From Azadirachta indica (taxonomy: Eukaryota > Streptophyta > Magnoliopsida > Sapindales > Meliaceae): a stretch of DNA of 64,000 bases. The stretch lies in assembly GCA_022749755.1 (NCBI GenBank), contig CM040445.1:4485182-4549181 (forward strand), given 5' to 3'. This document shows, one piece after another, positions 45,799 through 57,766 of this stretch (its first letter is position 1; each line of letters opens with the position of its first letter). The position numbers and the translations under genes were made by a program. The notes below the pieces were generated by a model. That model saw nothing but the letters and a program-made list of their open reading frames with translations, was not told where the DNA came from and searched no databases.

Positions 45799-46191
45799 AT
45801 GCAGTGGAGCTACGGACATGCTCCTAAGCAGCCACAGTATGGTTGGGACACAACGTCCCAAGATTACCATGCTCACTTATCAAGAATGCAGAGACTGCCG
45901 ACCGCTCTCGACGAGGTCCCTCACTACCCTAGTGTGTACAAGGTCTTCAAAAATAAGTACCCTTATGGAGAAGAACAAGAGACTCCACAAGAACAGGAAC
46001 AGAAGGTATCTCCTCCAAAGACTCAAAAGAAGGTTCAAATGAATGAGCATGTTGAAGTTGTTGAAAGTTCAACTAATGATGAGAACTGTGAGATTCGTCA
46101 AGATAACGTTGACGCTGAAGCTGATGGATTCATCCAGAGGAAGCGCAGAGGATTTGAACTCTGCAAATGGAAGACCTTCAAGGTACATTAG
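45799..46191 (+). CDS. Hypothetical plant protein (130 aa)
   Basis: I do not recognise the family. A single open exon from the ATG at 45799. The N-terminal half is rich in aromatic residues and His (MQWSYGHAPKQPQYGWD, QDYHAHLSRMQRLP, PHYPSVYKVFKNKYPYGEE). A charged, Gln/Glu/Lys-rich middle follows, and then a basic-aromatic C-terminus (FIQRKRRGFELCKWKTFKVH). No signal peptide, TM or known domain is visible; it looks largely disordered with two conserved-looking ends. The balanced composition and a sensible start favour a real gene. A GT (GTACAT) at the KTFK codon could also be a donor, so an unseen 3' exon is possible. Confidence 0.55.
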   Translation: MQWSYGHAPKQPQYGWDTTSQDYHAHLSRMQRLPTALDEVPHYPSVYKVFKNKYPYGEEQETPQEQEQKVSPPKTQKKVQMNEHVEVVESSTNDENCEIRQDNVDAEADGFIQRKRRGFELCKWKTFKVH

Positions 46192-47826
46192 GCTTCTTTA
46201 AAGCATGTTGGTCAGGGTTGAGCAACAGGCAAATTAAGCAGTTAATTTAGTGTTATCAGCAGTACTCTTATCTAAATAAATGGCTTGTCCTTGTTGTGTT
46301 AGCATATGTAGTTCGTGTTAATGCTGTTTGTGCTGCTTGGGCGGCATGCTTGTTAAACATGCATTTTCTTTGTACCGGATATTTATGGTTTTCTGATTCT
46401 AATGTGTGCAATTTTTTCTATGTCAAATAACAGAATAAAATAAAATCATTATGCGATGCTTGTAATTACCTTTTAGTATGAGAAAAGTTCATAGAACTGC
46501 ATGCTGCAATATAAATCTTTCAACAAAGAAACAGTAACTGATATCAGATGCAAACAGCAGAATATGAAGTTCATGTTTATTACGAGGGTAGATACATTAA
46601 ACATATAAGAAATTTGCTTCAGAGAACTTTTTCCCCTTTTAAATAAAACTTAAGCTCACAAGTAACAACTATAATGAATTGTTTATAGAACTTCAGTCGT
46701 GTATGATAAATTTACAGAAGTAAAGTAATTACCCAGCCGCAACTTTGCTAATTTTTGGTTCAAAATTCGGTAACACTGCGAGGAGCCTTGTAACATCCCC
46801 TTGAGTTTACCTTTGATTTCCGCTTTAAATAAAATGCCAACCTTCAATCCAAATCCGATGGAACTGTTCATGTTAAAAGTTTACAGCAATCAATGATAAA
46901 ATCTGATCAGATCTCAATAGGATATTGGCATTTTCAGATTAAAATTGTAGTTGAAAATGCTGCAATGAGCTTTATTGGCCCCTGATGCACCTATGCAGAA
47001 TTCCGAAGTGAATAGTCCATTCCAACAGCATAAGCAAACTGCTACTTATATTACCGCAAGGTATATATTTTCATACTTCATAGGGAAACCTTGGAGTACA
47101 GCTAGTTTACCAGGTAACTGGAAGCTTGATTCCTTCCTATTCATTCAATTATTACACTTATTTTATTTTATCTTCTTGAAATATGCCGCTCACCCTATAA
47201 AAGTTTGGATTTTGCTTATAGGGATGGTAATTTTAATTAAGATTCCATTAGTAATTTTACAATAAGTACACCACAGTGATGTCAGTTTCAAATAATTTTT
47301 TTTGCATTTCCTATATATTATGCCTTCCCTGATATTCATTGAATTGACAAAAAGATAAGAGAACTAGATGCAAGGGTAACCATATATATTATCTAAGAAA
47401 AAATGAGAAATAATATTGGCATACAGAACACATGCAACTCACATGAGCATTTTCAGTAAGTGGTTGCGAACAAAAATAACAAAAGATGCTACGCAACCAA
47501 ACCCCTCGTGCTCCATCTGCAGCAAATCAACAAGACTGAAAAATCTTGACATATATATGTGTGTATTTTCTGAAACAAACTTACTCTTTTCAGGAAGTAC
47601 TTTCAGTTTTCCTCGCACTTACAACATTATATATTGATGCTCTTAAATTAAGAAAATACATTTTCCAATTTTGGGAGCATGTTATACACATGTAAGCGTG
47701 GGACAATCCTCCTTAACCGAAACAATCAGAAGAAAAAATGTTATATGTAATCTGAAAATAAAATCATCATATTACGGAAATAGCTAGCTAGGTAGTGAGG
47801 TTGCACTAATCAAAATTAAACATGTA
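46192..47826. other. Intergenic
   Basis: 3' flanks of the two convergent small genes plus AT-rich spacer. Short open frames here have no coding character. Nothing else seen. Confidence 0.5.
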
Positions 47827-48255
47827 TCAATCATCATCTCCAGGAACTTCACCCTCATTGAATCTCCTGGAAGACAAACGATTAAACAAATTTCTAAGGC
47901 TATTCTTGCTCTCCCTGCGGCGCCTATGTACCGGACCTGCAGCAGGATCATCTATCCCGGAAAACGGATCATCCAACATAAGCCCTGCCTCTAACTTCTT
48001 GGATACTGTCACAATCTCGTATGAGTCCCATAGTGATTGCCTGAAATCCCAATTCCCACCAGCAGTTTGCTTAGCGGATGACTTTTTGTTCATTGCTTCT
48101 AGCTTGAATCTGGATGGCTGGCTCATGAAATTTCGGCGACGTGCATCGAACTCACTGGTTGACCTTGTAGAGCTGCCGGAATGGCCATACCAGGCTTGTG
48201 CCACAGCCTTGAGGATTTCAAGTTCTTGAACTTGAAGCTCAAGTTTTTCCTTCAT
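47827..48255 (-). CDS. Hypothetical plant protein, 142 aa, coiled-coil start
   Basis: A single-exon frame of 142 aa. The N-terminal helix has a heptad-like pattern (MKEKLELQVQELEILKAVAQAWYGH), followed by a basic Ser/Arg-rich middle (STRSTSEFDARRRNF, PSRFKLEAMNKK), a conserved-looking WDFRQSLWDSYEIVTVSKKLE block, an acidic LMLDDPFSGIDDP, and a basic tail (HRRRRESKNSLRNLFNRLSSRRF). I believe homologous uncharacterised proteins exist in other dicots, but no function is known to me. The basic segments would suit nuclear or membrane-peripheral localisation (inference). The opposite-strand frame over the same interval is its shadow. Confidence 0.7.
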   Translation of the reverse strand: MKEKLELQVQELEILKAVAQAWYGHSGSSTRSTSEFDARRRNFMSQPSRFKLEAMNKKSSAKQTAGGNWDFRQSLWDSYEIVTVSKKLEAGLMLDDPFSGIDDPAAGPVHRRRRESKNSLRNLFNRLSSRRFNEGEVPGDDD

Positions 48256-50256
48256 GGTCTTTTTCTCTAGGAAACTCCTATTGGGGCCATGTTGATATCT
48301 TAGGCAAATTAGAGCCTCACATTCTTCTTGTTATCTATGCATTGCTATGTGGATAGCCCTCCTGAGTCCTGTGTATGATGAAACGAACGTGTACATATAA
48401 AATTTCGTCTATTATCTCAAAACTTTTTCAATTATTTTGTGGACTTCAATTTCCTAGCTCTCTCTCTCTTTCCGGTACATTAATTAAATGCAAAATTAAT
48501 TTAATGTTTAAACGGGACAAGTAACGGTTTTGTTACTTGACGCTATAACACCAATTTACCTCCTTACTATGTAATATCATATTTCATTTGCTTTTCTTTT
48601 TTATTTATAAGTCATGTAATTCTTTCACTTCTTCTTATTTAATATATACATGTATACGCTCTTTACATCATAATAATCTGAAGCTACTAAAAGATTTAAA
48701 TTTTAATTTATATCCATTTGTTCATATTAACATTATGATTTATTTAAATTCTAACTGAATTTGTGCTGTTAAAAATTGTTTTGGTACTTGAAATTTAAGC
48801 TTACATTTAATTGAATTGAATTTTTTTGATTATTTACTACTATATTATTTCTTAATATTAATTTATAAGTATACTCTCAATAGTTGTTGCTTTACTTCAA
48901 TAAATATTTATAATTTAATGAAAAATCAAAAGATTTTTTTTAATTTATGCATTATTAAAAATATATGTATCAAAATCCTCTAAATATCATATAGTTCAAG
49001 TCTTTAATACAAATAATAATATTAACATTATTAAAAACTAAACTCTGACTATAAAATTTAAAAGCGTTTGTTATTAAAAAAATATTAGAAAATTTATACT
49101 TTAATAATATCTCCATCAAACCAATTCATCTATGTAAAAACCTCAATATACAAAAAGCTAACAACGAGAAGTATTGATAAGTAAACTCGTGAACAATATT
49201 ATATTTTAATACATTAAAAATTACAAATTTTAGAGTTTTAACAAAAGTCTAAACATGATCATCAATACTGTACATAAAACATATTATAATTTATAAAATT
49301 TCCGAGAGAATCAATAACATTTTATAATGCCACTTAATATCACTTGTGCATTAGTATTTTGTTCAAAACCATATAAAGTGTCTCAAGGATAAGGTCATAG
49401 TTAATAGTAACAATCAATATGTGCATAATAATACCCTACTAGCCAATTAATAATAGAATAGTGAAGATCATAATAACTATTTAATTAATGACAATAATCT
49501 AAAATATTTAGCGTAATAATGTGTTTCTCAACTTGTATCCCAAAATAGTTATCTTAAATGATGATGTGAAAGTCAATTTATCATTATCGTATCACCTCAT
49601 ATATTAATTTTAATTAATTTAAAATGCTAATCATTTGTGCTACTAATTAATGAGATGATATCGTAATGATCACAAGTCACTTGCCACATTACTTGAGATA
49701 AAAATTTTGTATTATTATTTAAATATTTATTATTAATCATAATTCCTTATTGTAGAATTAATTGATAACTATTTTCACAACCTTTCATATACTTTTATAA
49801 ACGACATTTTAATGACTTGAAAAGCTTTTATGAAAATATTGGCTTTTTAAAATATATTGGTTTTCTAAAAGAAGTGATGATGAAACATAAAAGGATATAA
49901 TTTAAAATACAATTTAATTTATAAAAATTGAGATAATGTCTAAAATTAGTTCAGAAATGCATTTAAATAAGAGCATGCATATCAATAACAATATCTAATA
50001 TAATTAGGAGTAATCATATATATAGTGTCCCAACCACTAATTATTGATGATTTATATATAATAAACAAAAGTACTAAGAATAATCTTATATATAGCACCT
50101 ATTAAATAACCTTGTTTTGAGCCATATCGTAGATCATAAAGTAATTAGGAAACTCCTTTTGAAATGGAAATAAAAAGAGTCCATCGAACAATCTTAAATA
50201 TGGTTTTATATATATATAAAACGATGAGATTTATGAAAATGATGTTTATATATATA

Positions 50257-50483
50257 GGGACATTATTAGCAACCCCTTCATTTTACACAAAATCTTACAT
50301 CAATTGTAAACCGTTGGATATCGATACATCTAACGGTTGAAATTACATCTAACATATGTATTAATTATGGATGCATTAATTATATAGTCAAATACAATCT
50401 CAACCGTTGGATGTACTGATATCCAACGGTTTACAATTGATGTAAGATTTTGTGTAAAATGAAGGAGTTGCTGATTCTGCTCC
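50257..50483. mobile_element. Foldback MITE with long near-perfect terminal inverted repeats
   Basis: The arms 50268-50344 and 50396-50472 are inverse complements over 77 bases with five mismatches, separated by a 51-base loop. The pairing continues outward with lower identity to about 50257 (GGGACATTATTAGCAAC) and 50483 (GATTCTGCTCC). The flanks on both sides are TA repeats, so the target duplication cannot be fixed. No transposase inside; a non-autonomous element able to form a long hairpin. Confidence 0.85.
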
Positions 50484-52326
50484 ATGTATATATATTATTT
50501 TTTTGAATGTAATTAGGTGAAGTTGCAACTTAGAAGTATATTGCTATGATTACGATTTACATTTAAAAAAAAAAATCACTTTCAATTAATAAAAAATTTA
50601 CAGATAAAAGTTATAGTTAGAGAGGTTCCCTCATTTGGAAAATTGTTCTTTAAGATTCATAACATGAAAGGGATATTTAATGGTATCTTGTGTACCTAGA
50701 GATATAAAATTATTTTCTACTATATAAACATAGAATGGTCCTTCTACAGCAAGAAATAAATTGGATTATATATCTTCTTTGACGTTACATGTTTAAATTA
50801 AAGTAAATCAGTATGTTCTATTGTCTATTTTGATCTTAAAATATTATAATTGTCACTTGTCATAAGATATTCTTAAAAAAAAAAAAAGATTTGGAGACAA
50901 TTTTAATTAATTTAGTAAAAAAATGTTAACATATATTTAAAATAATATTAACATGTATTACATATTTATAAAACGTAACTTAACATTCATGATTAATGTA
51001 TTATTTAAATACATATCACATTTTTATAAAATGTGTGGTACAATTTACCATTCAAAATTGCCTAATAATGACATGATGACTTTCATTAATTAGATAGTAT
51101 GATGAAGTAACTAATTATTTTAAAAATTGTAAAATTTATTATTGAACTGATTAAAAAATACAATACCAATTAAAATAGCTTCAAATAATTATTTGAGATG
51201 CCTCATATTATTTATAAACCATAGTACACATTAATATATTTGAAATTACTTTTGGGAGAAATATCTCCTTGCACACCAAATTTTGAGAATATAAAATTTT
51301 CGTTCGTATATTTTTAGATTAATTATCTTACGATAAGTCATCACACTATTTCTAATACATAACTTTATATATATATATATATATAGCCTATTTTAATTAT
51401 TATAAACTGGCTCAACACATTAACAAAGATGTTTGTAAAACAAATTATATATATATATATATATATGTACACACACACATCACACAATTGCTTATAAGAC
51501 TCACGCGTTCATCCACTTTTAAAATTAAGAATAAATTTTGAGACGTTGAATTAATTAATTTTTTATATAACGTATTGAATAAAATTAATTGCATACATGA
51601 TTATTTTAAATTCAACTAGTAAATTAAGAACAAAAAGGAGTTATATACATGGTAATATTAGTAATTAATCATAGTGTAGAGTTTCTAACAGGCCTGGAGT
51701 GAGTCAAATTAAGGGAGAAAAATTTACTATAACTATGTAGCTTCGACTCCGAATCTCTGATAGTCTTCGTAATTTCCCCGAGTTTTATGGTGAAGCAGAA
51801 GCATCGAGCTAGCGATCGAGATACTGATCTCTTGCTTAGTGTAAATTATCAAAACGTACGTTTTGGTCACCGTACTCAACAGCTATCAAATGTAACATAT
51901 ATATCGTGCAATTTACATTTCATAATCGATGCTTAATATAGTAATTATTAATATATTATAAATAAAACCACAATATTATTTTAATTATATATTATACGCA
52001 CAGCTAGCAGAGTTTAATTAATAATGTCAACAAGAGTCCAAGGATACTACACAAATGCCATTACTAATCGTGAGAGTTCTTATCACATCTACGTCGCGTT
52101 TATGATCATATATAAAACATGCATGCTAGTTTACATATTATTATTATCATCATCGTCGTCATTATTTTAAATAATAACTATTTAATTCAGACGTCAAATA
52201 TAAACTTAATTAATAATCAATTGAAATATATATGTATATATATATATATTTATATAATTATTTCTCGACTTACTGTCAATTGTAGTAGCTAGCTCATGTT
52301 TGACAGGCTTCACAGTTACAAATTAA

Positions 52327-52348
52327 ATGCATGCATGCATGCATGCAT
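52327..52348. repeat. (ATGC)n tetranucleotide repeat
   Basis: Five and a half ATGC units, self-complementary, about 280 bases before the ALS ATG. It creates overlapping CATGCA (RY-type) motifs. Possibly only a microsatellite. Confidence 0.85.
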
Positions 52349-52622
52349 ATATAGAACTACATATTGTAGCTAGCTAGCTTAACCAGACGAAAAGATTAAA
52401 AATGAAGAGAAAGTGATGCTTTCTAATGCATGGTTCATGACATGGATATGTAAAACATGTTACATATATTTTAAAAACAAAACAACACGAAACATTTTTA
52501 TAGCAGTATTTTGTATACCTGCCCATCGATTGATCAATGTTTAAAAGGAGTCCATCCCCCGCCATAAACTCCCACCTCCCGCCATCGCCCTTAAATCTTT
52601 TCTTTAACTTGCTTCAGTTAAG

Positions 52623-54497
52623 ATGGCAGCCCTCAAACCATCCACATCTTCCTTTTTTACTACTAAATCTCCACCATCAGTTTCCAGGCCGCTTATACGT
52701 CCTTTTTCGTACAATCCGATCACAAAACCCGCTCTCAACCGTTCTTTCCACGTCACCAATTCTCTTCCCGTGCCCACAAGTACTGCGTCAACCCAACAAA
52801 CAGATTTTCCTTCCCGATTTGTCCCCACAGAGCTTCGAAGAGGTGCTGACATAATAGTCGAAGCCTTGGAACGCCAAGGTGTCACCACTGTCTTTGCCTA
52901 TCCTGGTGGCGCGTCAGTGGAGATCCATCAGTCCCTCACGCGTTCCCACATCATCCGTAACATTCTCCCTCGCCATGAACAAGGCGGCATCTTTGCCGCC
53001 GAGGGATATGCCCGATCCTCCGGAAAACCTGGCGTCTGTATTGCTACTTCTGGACCTGGCGCCACTAATATAATTACTGGTCTCCAAAATGCTTATTCTG
53101 ACAGTATTCCGATCGTGGCGATCACAGGCCAGGTTCCAACAAAACTCTTTGGTACCGATGCGTTTCAAGAAACTCCAGTTGTGGAGCTGACTCGCTGTAT
53201 TACAAAATGTAATTATCTTGTTCTTGATGTTAACGATATTCCTAGAATTGTTAGCGAGGCATTCTTTTTAGCAACATCGGGCAGGCCAGGCCCTGTGTTA
53301 ATTGATATGCCACTGGACATAAAACTGCAGTTGGCTGTTCCTAAGTGGAACCAGCCAACTAGGTTGCCTGGTTACACGTCTAGTTTACCAAAAGATCCGA
53401 ATAGAAAACATTTGGAGCAGATCTTGAGGTTTATATCGGAGTCGAAGAAGCCGGTGCTGTGTGTAGGTGGTGGCTGCTTGAATTCTAGTGAGGAATTAAA
53501 TAGGTTTGTTGGGCTGACGGGGATACCAGTAACGTGCACAATGATGGGTCTGGGGTTGTTTCCTTGTGTGGAGGGTTTATCTTTGGAAATGATGGGAATG
53601 TATGGGACTCTTTATGCTAATTATGCTGTAGATGAATGCGACTTGTTTCTTGCATTTGGGGTTAGATTTAATGAGCGTATGACATCAAAGCTTGAGGCTT
53701 TTGCATCCCAAGCAAAGATTGTTCATATTGATATCGATTCTACTGAGATTGGGAAGATTAAGCAGCCTCACTTGTCCGTTTGTGCTGATGCCAAGTTGGT
53801 GTTTAAGGGGATGAATACGATGCTGGAAAGTAAGGGAGATGGGGTTAAGTTTGATTTTTGGGCTTGGAGGGAGGTGCTTGATGAGCAAAAACTGAAATGT
53901 CCATTTAGTTATAAGACATTTGAGGAAGACATTCCTCCTCAGTATGCAATTCAAATTCTTAATGAATTAACTGACGGAAAAGCAATTATATGTACAGGTG
54001 TTGGACAACATCAAATGTGGGCTATTCAGTTTTACAAGTTTAACAGGCCTCGTCAGTTATTAACTTCCTCAGGACTCGGAGCCATGGGCTTTGGATTGCC
54101 TGCTGCTATAGGAGCAGCTGTTGCAAACCCTGGTGCAACAGTTGTAGATATCGATGGTGATGGAAGTTTCATCATGAATATCCAGGAGTTGGCTACTGCC
54201 AAGGCAGAGAATCTCCCAGTGAAGATAATGCTGATAAACAACCAACACTTGGGCATGGTGGTAGAATGGGAGGATCGGTATTGTAAGGCAAATAGAGGCG
54301 ACTCATATCTGGGAGATCCATCAAGAAAGTCTGAAATATTTCCGGATATGTTGAAATTTGCAGACGCCTGCGGAATACCTGCAGCCCGAGTGACAAAAAA
54401 GAAAGATGTTAGAGCTGCAATTCAGATAATGCTGGAAACTTCAGGACCGTATCTTCTGGATGTGTGGTGCCATATCAAGATCATGTTGTGCCTATGA
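52623..54497 (+). CDS. ALS: Acetolactate synthase catalytic subunit, divergent copy with C-terminal frameshift
   Basis: ThDP-dependent enzyme of branched-chain amino-acid synthesis in plastids. Intronless, 624 aa as read. A Ser/Thr/Pro-rich plastid transit peptide (about 1-60) is followed by the PYR-like domain with catalytic Glu119 (LPRHEQGG), SGPGATN, the middle FAD domain, and the ThDP/Mg site GDGSF...NNQHLGM. The family-conserved herbicide-site residues are present as Ala97, Pro172, Ala180, Arg352 and Trp549 (Arabidopsis number minus 25), but the Asp376 equivalent is Glu351 within RFNERMT. Many other residues differ from typical ALS ([19 protein letters not shown]). The frame breaks near 54465: after LLDV it reads [10 protein letters not shown] and stops at 54497, while the next frame continues the family C-terminus ([14 protein letters not shown]...) to TGA at 54562. 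One missing base explains this. Possibly a decaying second ALS copy, or a sequence error. Confidence 0.85.
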   Translation: MAALKPSTSSFFTTKSPPSVSRPLIRPFSYNPITKPALNRSFHVTNSLPVPTSTASTQQTDFPSRFVPTELRRGADIIVEALERQGVTTVFAYPGGASVEIHQSLTRSHIIRNILPRHEQGGIFAAEGYARSSGKPGVCIATSGPGATNIITGLQNAYSDSIPIVAITGQVPTKLFGTDAFQETPVVELTRCITKCNYLVLDVNDIPRIVSEAFFLATSGRPGPVLIDMPLDIKLQLAVPKWNQPTRLPGYTSSLPKDPNRKHLEQILRFISESKKPVLCVGGGCLNSSEELNRFVGLTGIPVTCTMMGLGLFPCVEGLSLEMMGMYGTLYANYAVDECDLFLAFGVRFNERMTSKLEAFASQAKIVHIDIDSTEIGKIKQPHLSVCADAKLVFKGMNTMLESKGDGVKFDFWAWREVLDEQKLKCPFSYKTFEEDIPPQYAIQILNELTDGKAIICTGVGQHQMWAIQFYKFNRPRQLLTSSGLGAMGFGLPAAIGAAVANPGATVVDIDGDGSFIMNIQELATAKAENLPVKIMLINNQHLGMVVEWEDRYCKANRGDSYLGDPSRKSEIFPDMLKFADACGIPAARVTKKKDVRAAIQIMLETSGPYLLDVWCHIKIMLCL

Positions 54498-54786
54498 TTC
54501 CTCCAGGTAAGTCTTTCAAAGATACAATCGTGGAGGGTGATGGAAGAAGTACAGTTCATTGATCGACCAAATTCCAAGCTGTAATTCCTTTGTCGTTGAA
54601 GAGTGCCAATGCAGTTGCTTATTCTCTACTGAACAATTGTTTTTTTTTTTTTTTTTTTTTTTTTTTTGTGTGGATGTGCACGTAAAACTGTAATAAAAAA
54701 TTCCGTTACTTTCAACTTTATTAGCAAATCGTCGCTGCCAACCATCCAAGCCATTTGTTATTGCACAAAACATTAAAGGAAGCGTA

Positions 54787-55130
54787 GGTTTTTATTTTGT
54801 TTGAACTTTTAACATAGATTAAAATTTGAATATAATATATTTATTATTTTATTTTAAATATTTAAATATAAATTTTAAATTATTTTTTTATAAAAAATAA
54901 AAAATTTATAATTAATATGTTAACATATACTTCTTATAAATTTTGAAATTGATATATTAAATTATTTTCATATATAAATATTAAGTACTAAATTAAAAAT
55001 ATTATTAATAAATAAAATATTTATTTTATTAAGATATTTAGTTTACTCATTTAAATTAAAAATTTTAATTTAATTATATTTAAATATTTTTAACAAATAT
55101 TAAAATATAAGTTAAAAAACAGTTATTAAG
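54787..55130. repeat. AT-rich MITE-like repeat, copy 2
   Basis: Related to 29997-30640. The right-hand segment 55049-55118 matches 30561-30631 closely and both end in AAGTTAAAAAA. Copy 2 is shorter, so one copy is internally deleted or expanded. Ends approximate. Confidence 0.5.
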
Positions 55131-57347
55131 TATTTTAAATAAAATTATTAAATAAAAAAATAAATAAGCCGAGAAAAAAAAAATTTATACGGGCCCGCCC
55201 TTATAGTGCACTCATTTGTTGGGACTGTAACAAGATAATGGATTAGAATTTATTAGATTATATCACATCTAATGATATCTCTTCTTGATTTGCTGTTGTG
55301 TTGTATCATGATTAGCCCTCTTCTCCTCCTTTTTCTTTTACTTTCAAGAGGATGTTCACGCGTGTTAATATTTAAAACAAAAAATTAAATTTTAATTTTA
55401 GTAAATTTTATTTATTTATTATTATAATTTATTATAATTAAAAATAAAAATTATTATTTTTTATCTAACCATTAAAAATCATCATTGACTATTAATGCCG
55501 ACCATCATTAACTGTTGTTAATCGTCAGATATTTTAAGCGAGACTCACACTAAATATGAAATCTTATATATATTTTAAATGGGGTTCATTATAATAGATT
55601 GTAAATAGATTTTTTATTTTATAAAAGTAGACATCGTCTAAATTGAATATAAATGTTCAAATAACATTAAATTCGAGATGATTAAAACTTTTCAAATTTT
55701 CATATATTTTCAGGGTTAAAAAATAATGATTTAGACCGTCTTATTTTGTTTTATTCAATTGCGAATATGTTTATTGGTATTATGACATTTGTTTAATTTT
55801 AAAAAGAGAAAATGACAATTACCTTTCTATTAAATTCAAACTTATCACATTGCTCCCCTTTAGATGAAAATATCCAAAAATCTCCGTATCATTAGATATT
55901 TTTTCAGAAAATGTACACTTTTACAATAATATCCTCACCATTGCTGATGTGTACATAAGACAAAATTTACTTTTTTTTACATATATATTAAACTAATTAA
56001 AAATCAATTTTTTCTCCCTCGTTATCTTATTACTCGGATTACCTCTTTTCTCCACTTCCCTTTTTTTTTTTTTTCCTTTTGCTGCTTTGTCTCTTTACCA
56101 AACTAGTTTTCCAATTTGCCATTGAATACAAACTAAAATCCCAAAAAAAGAAATATCAATCCCCTAAACTTGACTCATTAATCCAATAACCATAAAAACC
56201 TTTCGTTTTCTTTTCAATTTTGGATTTAGGAGGACAAAAAGACAAAAGAAGCTATCTTTTTGCGATGAACATAAAGCAAGTAAGGAAAGAAAATATTTTG
56301 TTATTTGGCAAGAAAACATTGAATTCGGGTGAGTGACGGAGTAGTTCAACGGTTTATGGTTGGCAACTTGAGTTGAGCCGTGAAAGAATCAAAGGTGATG
56401 GGCTTTGAGCATGGTGGTGATTTGTTTTTTAAAATTTTTTTTGCATGGTGGTGATTTTTTGCAAATTTTTTTTTTAATTTCTGGTAATCCTTGATGTAAA
56501 TGCATGTGGGATCTATAAAAAAGAAGTAAAGTTAGTTGTTTGATTTATGTTTGAGATAATTTTTTCCTTCTTTTTATGTTTTGTTTCTATTTTCTCAAAA
56601 AAAAATTTCGGTAGAAAAAGTTGAAGTTGAACATTATGAAGAATTAAATTTCTTTTGGAAGAAAACATGAAACTTTGAGGAGAAATTTAAATAGAATTTA
56701 TTTTCATTAGACTAATTACGTGTGAATTAATTGTGATTAGAGATATAATTAATAAATATTTTTTCTATATATTTTTTGTAAATTGTAATGTTTGTGGTTG
56801 GATTTGAGTGGCTGGGGGTTTTGTTTGGCAACAAAGAAAATGGTGAGAAAAACTTGGTTTGCTTTGTCTATTGTTGCTTGTTACAGCAGCTGTTGCTGCT
56901 TGGTGTCGCTATTTGTAACTTGAGGTGCTTCTGCTCATGTTGGATGGAATTCCGGGAGCTCCAAGAGCTTATAGCTCACAATTGAACGAAATTTCAGCCA
57001 ATTATGTTATAAGATAAAATTAATAATAATTTTGTATAAAATTAAATTATTATAGTAACAATTAACAAATTGTAAAATTAAACTGATAATATTTAATATT
57101 ACAAAAAAATATATATATAAAATTACACTAATTTTTTTAATATTAAAAAATTAAATATGAATTTATATAAAATTAAACTAATAATTTTTATAACGTTACA
57201 AAAGTAAATATGAATTTATAGATTTATAAAAAATAATAAAGAAAAATTAAATGTGAATTTTAAAATATTTATATATTTTTTGAAACACATTTTCTTATGA
57301 GATATTATTTTTTAATTTCTTTATCACATATTAATCAAATCAACTTA

Positions 57348-57766
57348 GGATTCGTTTGGTATACTTTTTCAAATAAAATTTTTTAAAGTAAAGTTTTTAT
57401 CCGTAAAACTTTTATGAGTAGAGTTTTTAACAAAAGTTTATTAATCGTTTGGTTGTCACAAATGACTTTTGAGAAAATTTGAGTAATTATTTTAATAGAA
57501 AAATTTTTAATGTTTTATTTTAAAGAAATAACGTAAAATTTTTAAAATAAAGTAAAGGTATTTTAAATAATTTTACCTTTTAAAAAAACTAAAAAAGTTC
57601 TACTGCTAAACATCTAAATTTTGGGCTTCTTCCAATAGAAGAAAAACAACTTTTTTAATTTTCAAAAGTTTTTTTTCATTATCAACCAAAAGACATTAAA
57701 AAATTTAAAAAGAATTTTTATCATTAAAAGTCTTTTTGGCCAATAAAAAAGTCAAATCAAACGGAC
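57348..57766. mobile_element. Possible hAT-like MITE
   Basis: The left end GGATTCGTTTGGT and the right end ATCAAACGGAC are imperfect inverted repeats. They are flanked by a 5-base direct repeat ACTTA (57343-57347 and 57767-57771). The interior is AT-rich and noncoding. Size 419 bp. The terminal similarity is short, so this is tentative. Confidence 0.45.

Larger units (their letters stand above)
48256..52622. other. 4.4-kb AT-rich intergenic region with a foldback element
   Basis: No coding sequence found on either strand. Contents: a foldback MITE at 50257-50483; AT microsatellites at about 51367-51385 and 51449-51466; and an (ATGC)n run at 52327-52348 upstream of the ALS gene. The ALS leader lies at the end. 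Confidence 0.6.

Noticed and set aside
47822..48229. Plus-strand 135-codon frame
   Set aside because: Opposite-strand shadow of the 142-aa minus-strand gene, with Ser/Leu/Pro-biased composition.
52366..52379. TAGCTAGCTAGCTT run before ALS as an operator
   Set aside because: Short tandem repeat in a microsatellite-rich stretch; no reason to call it regulatory.
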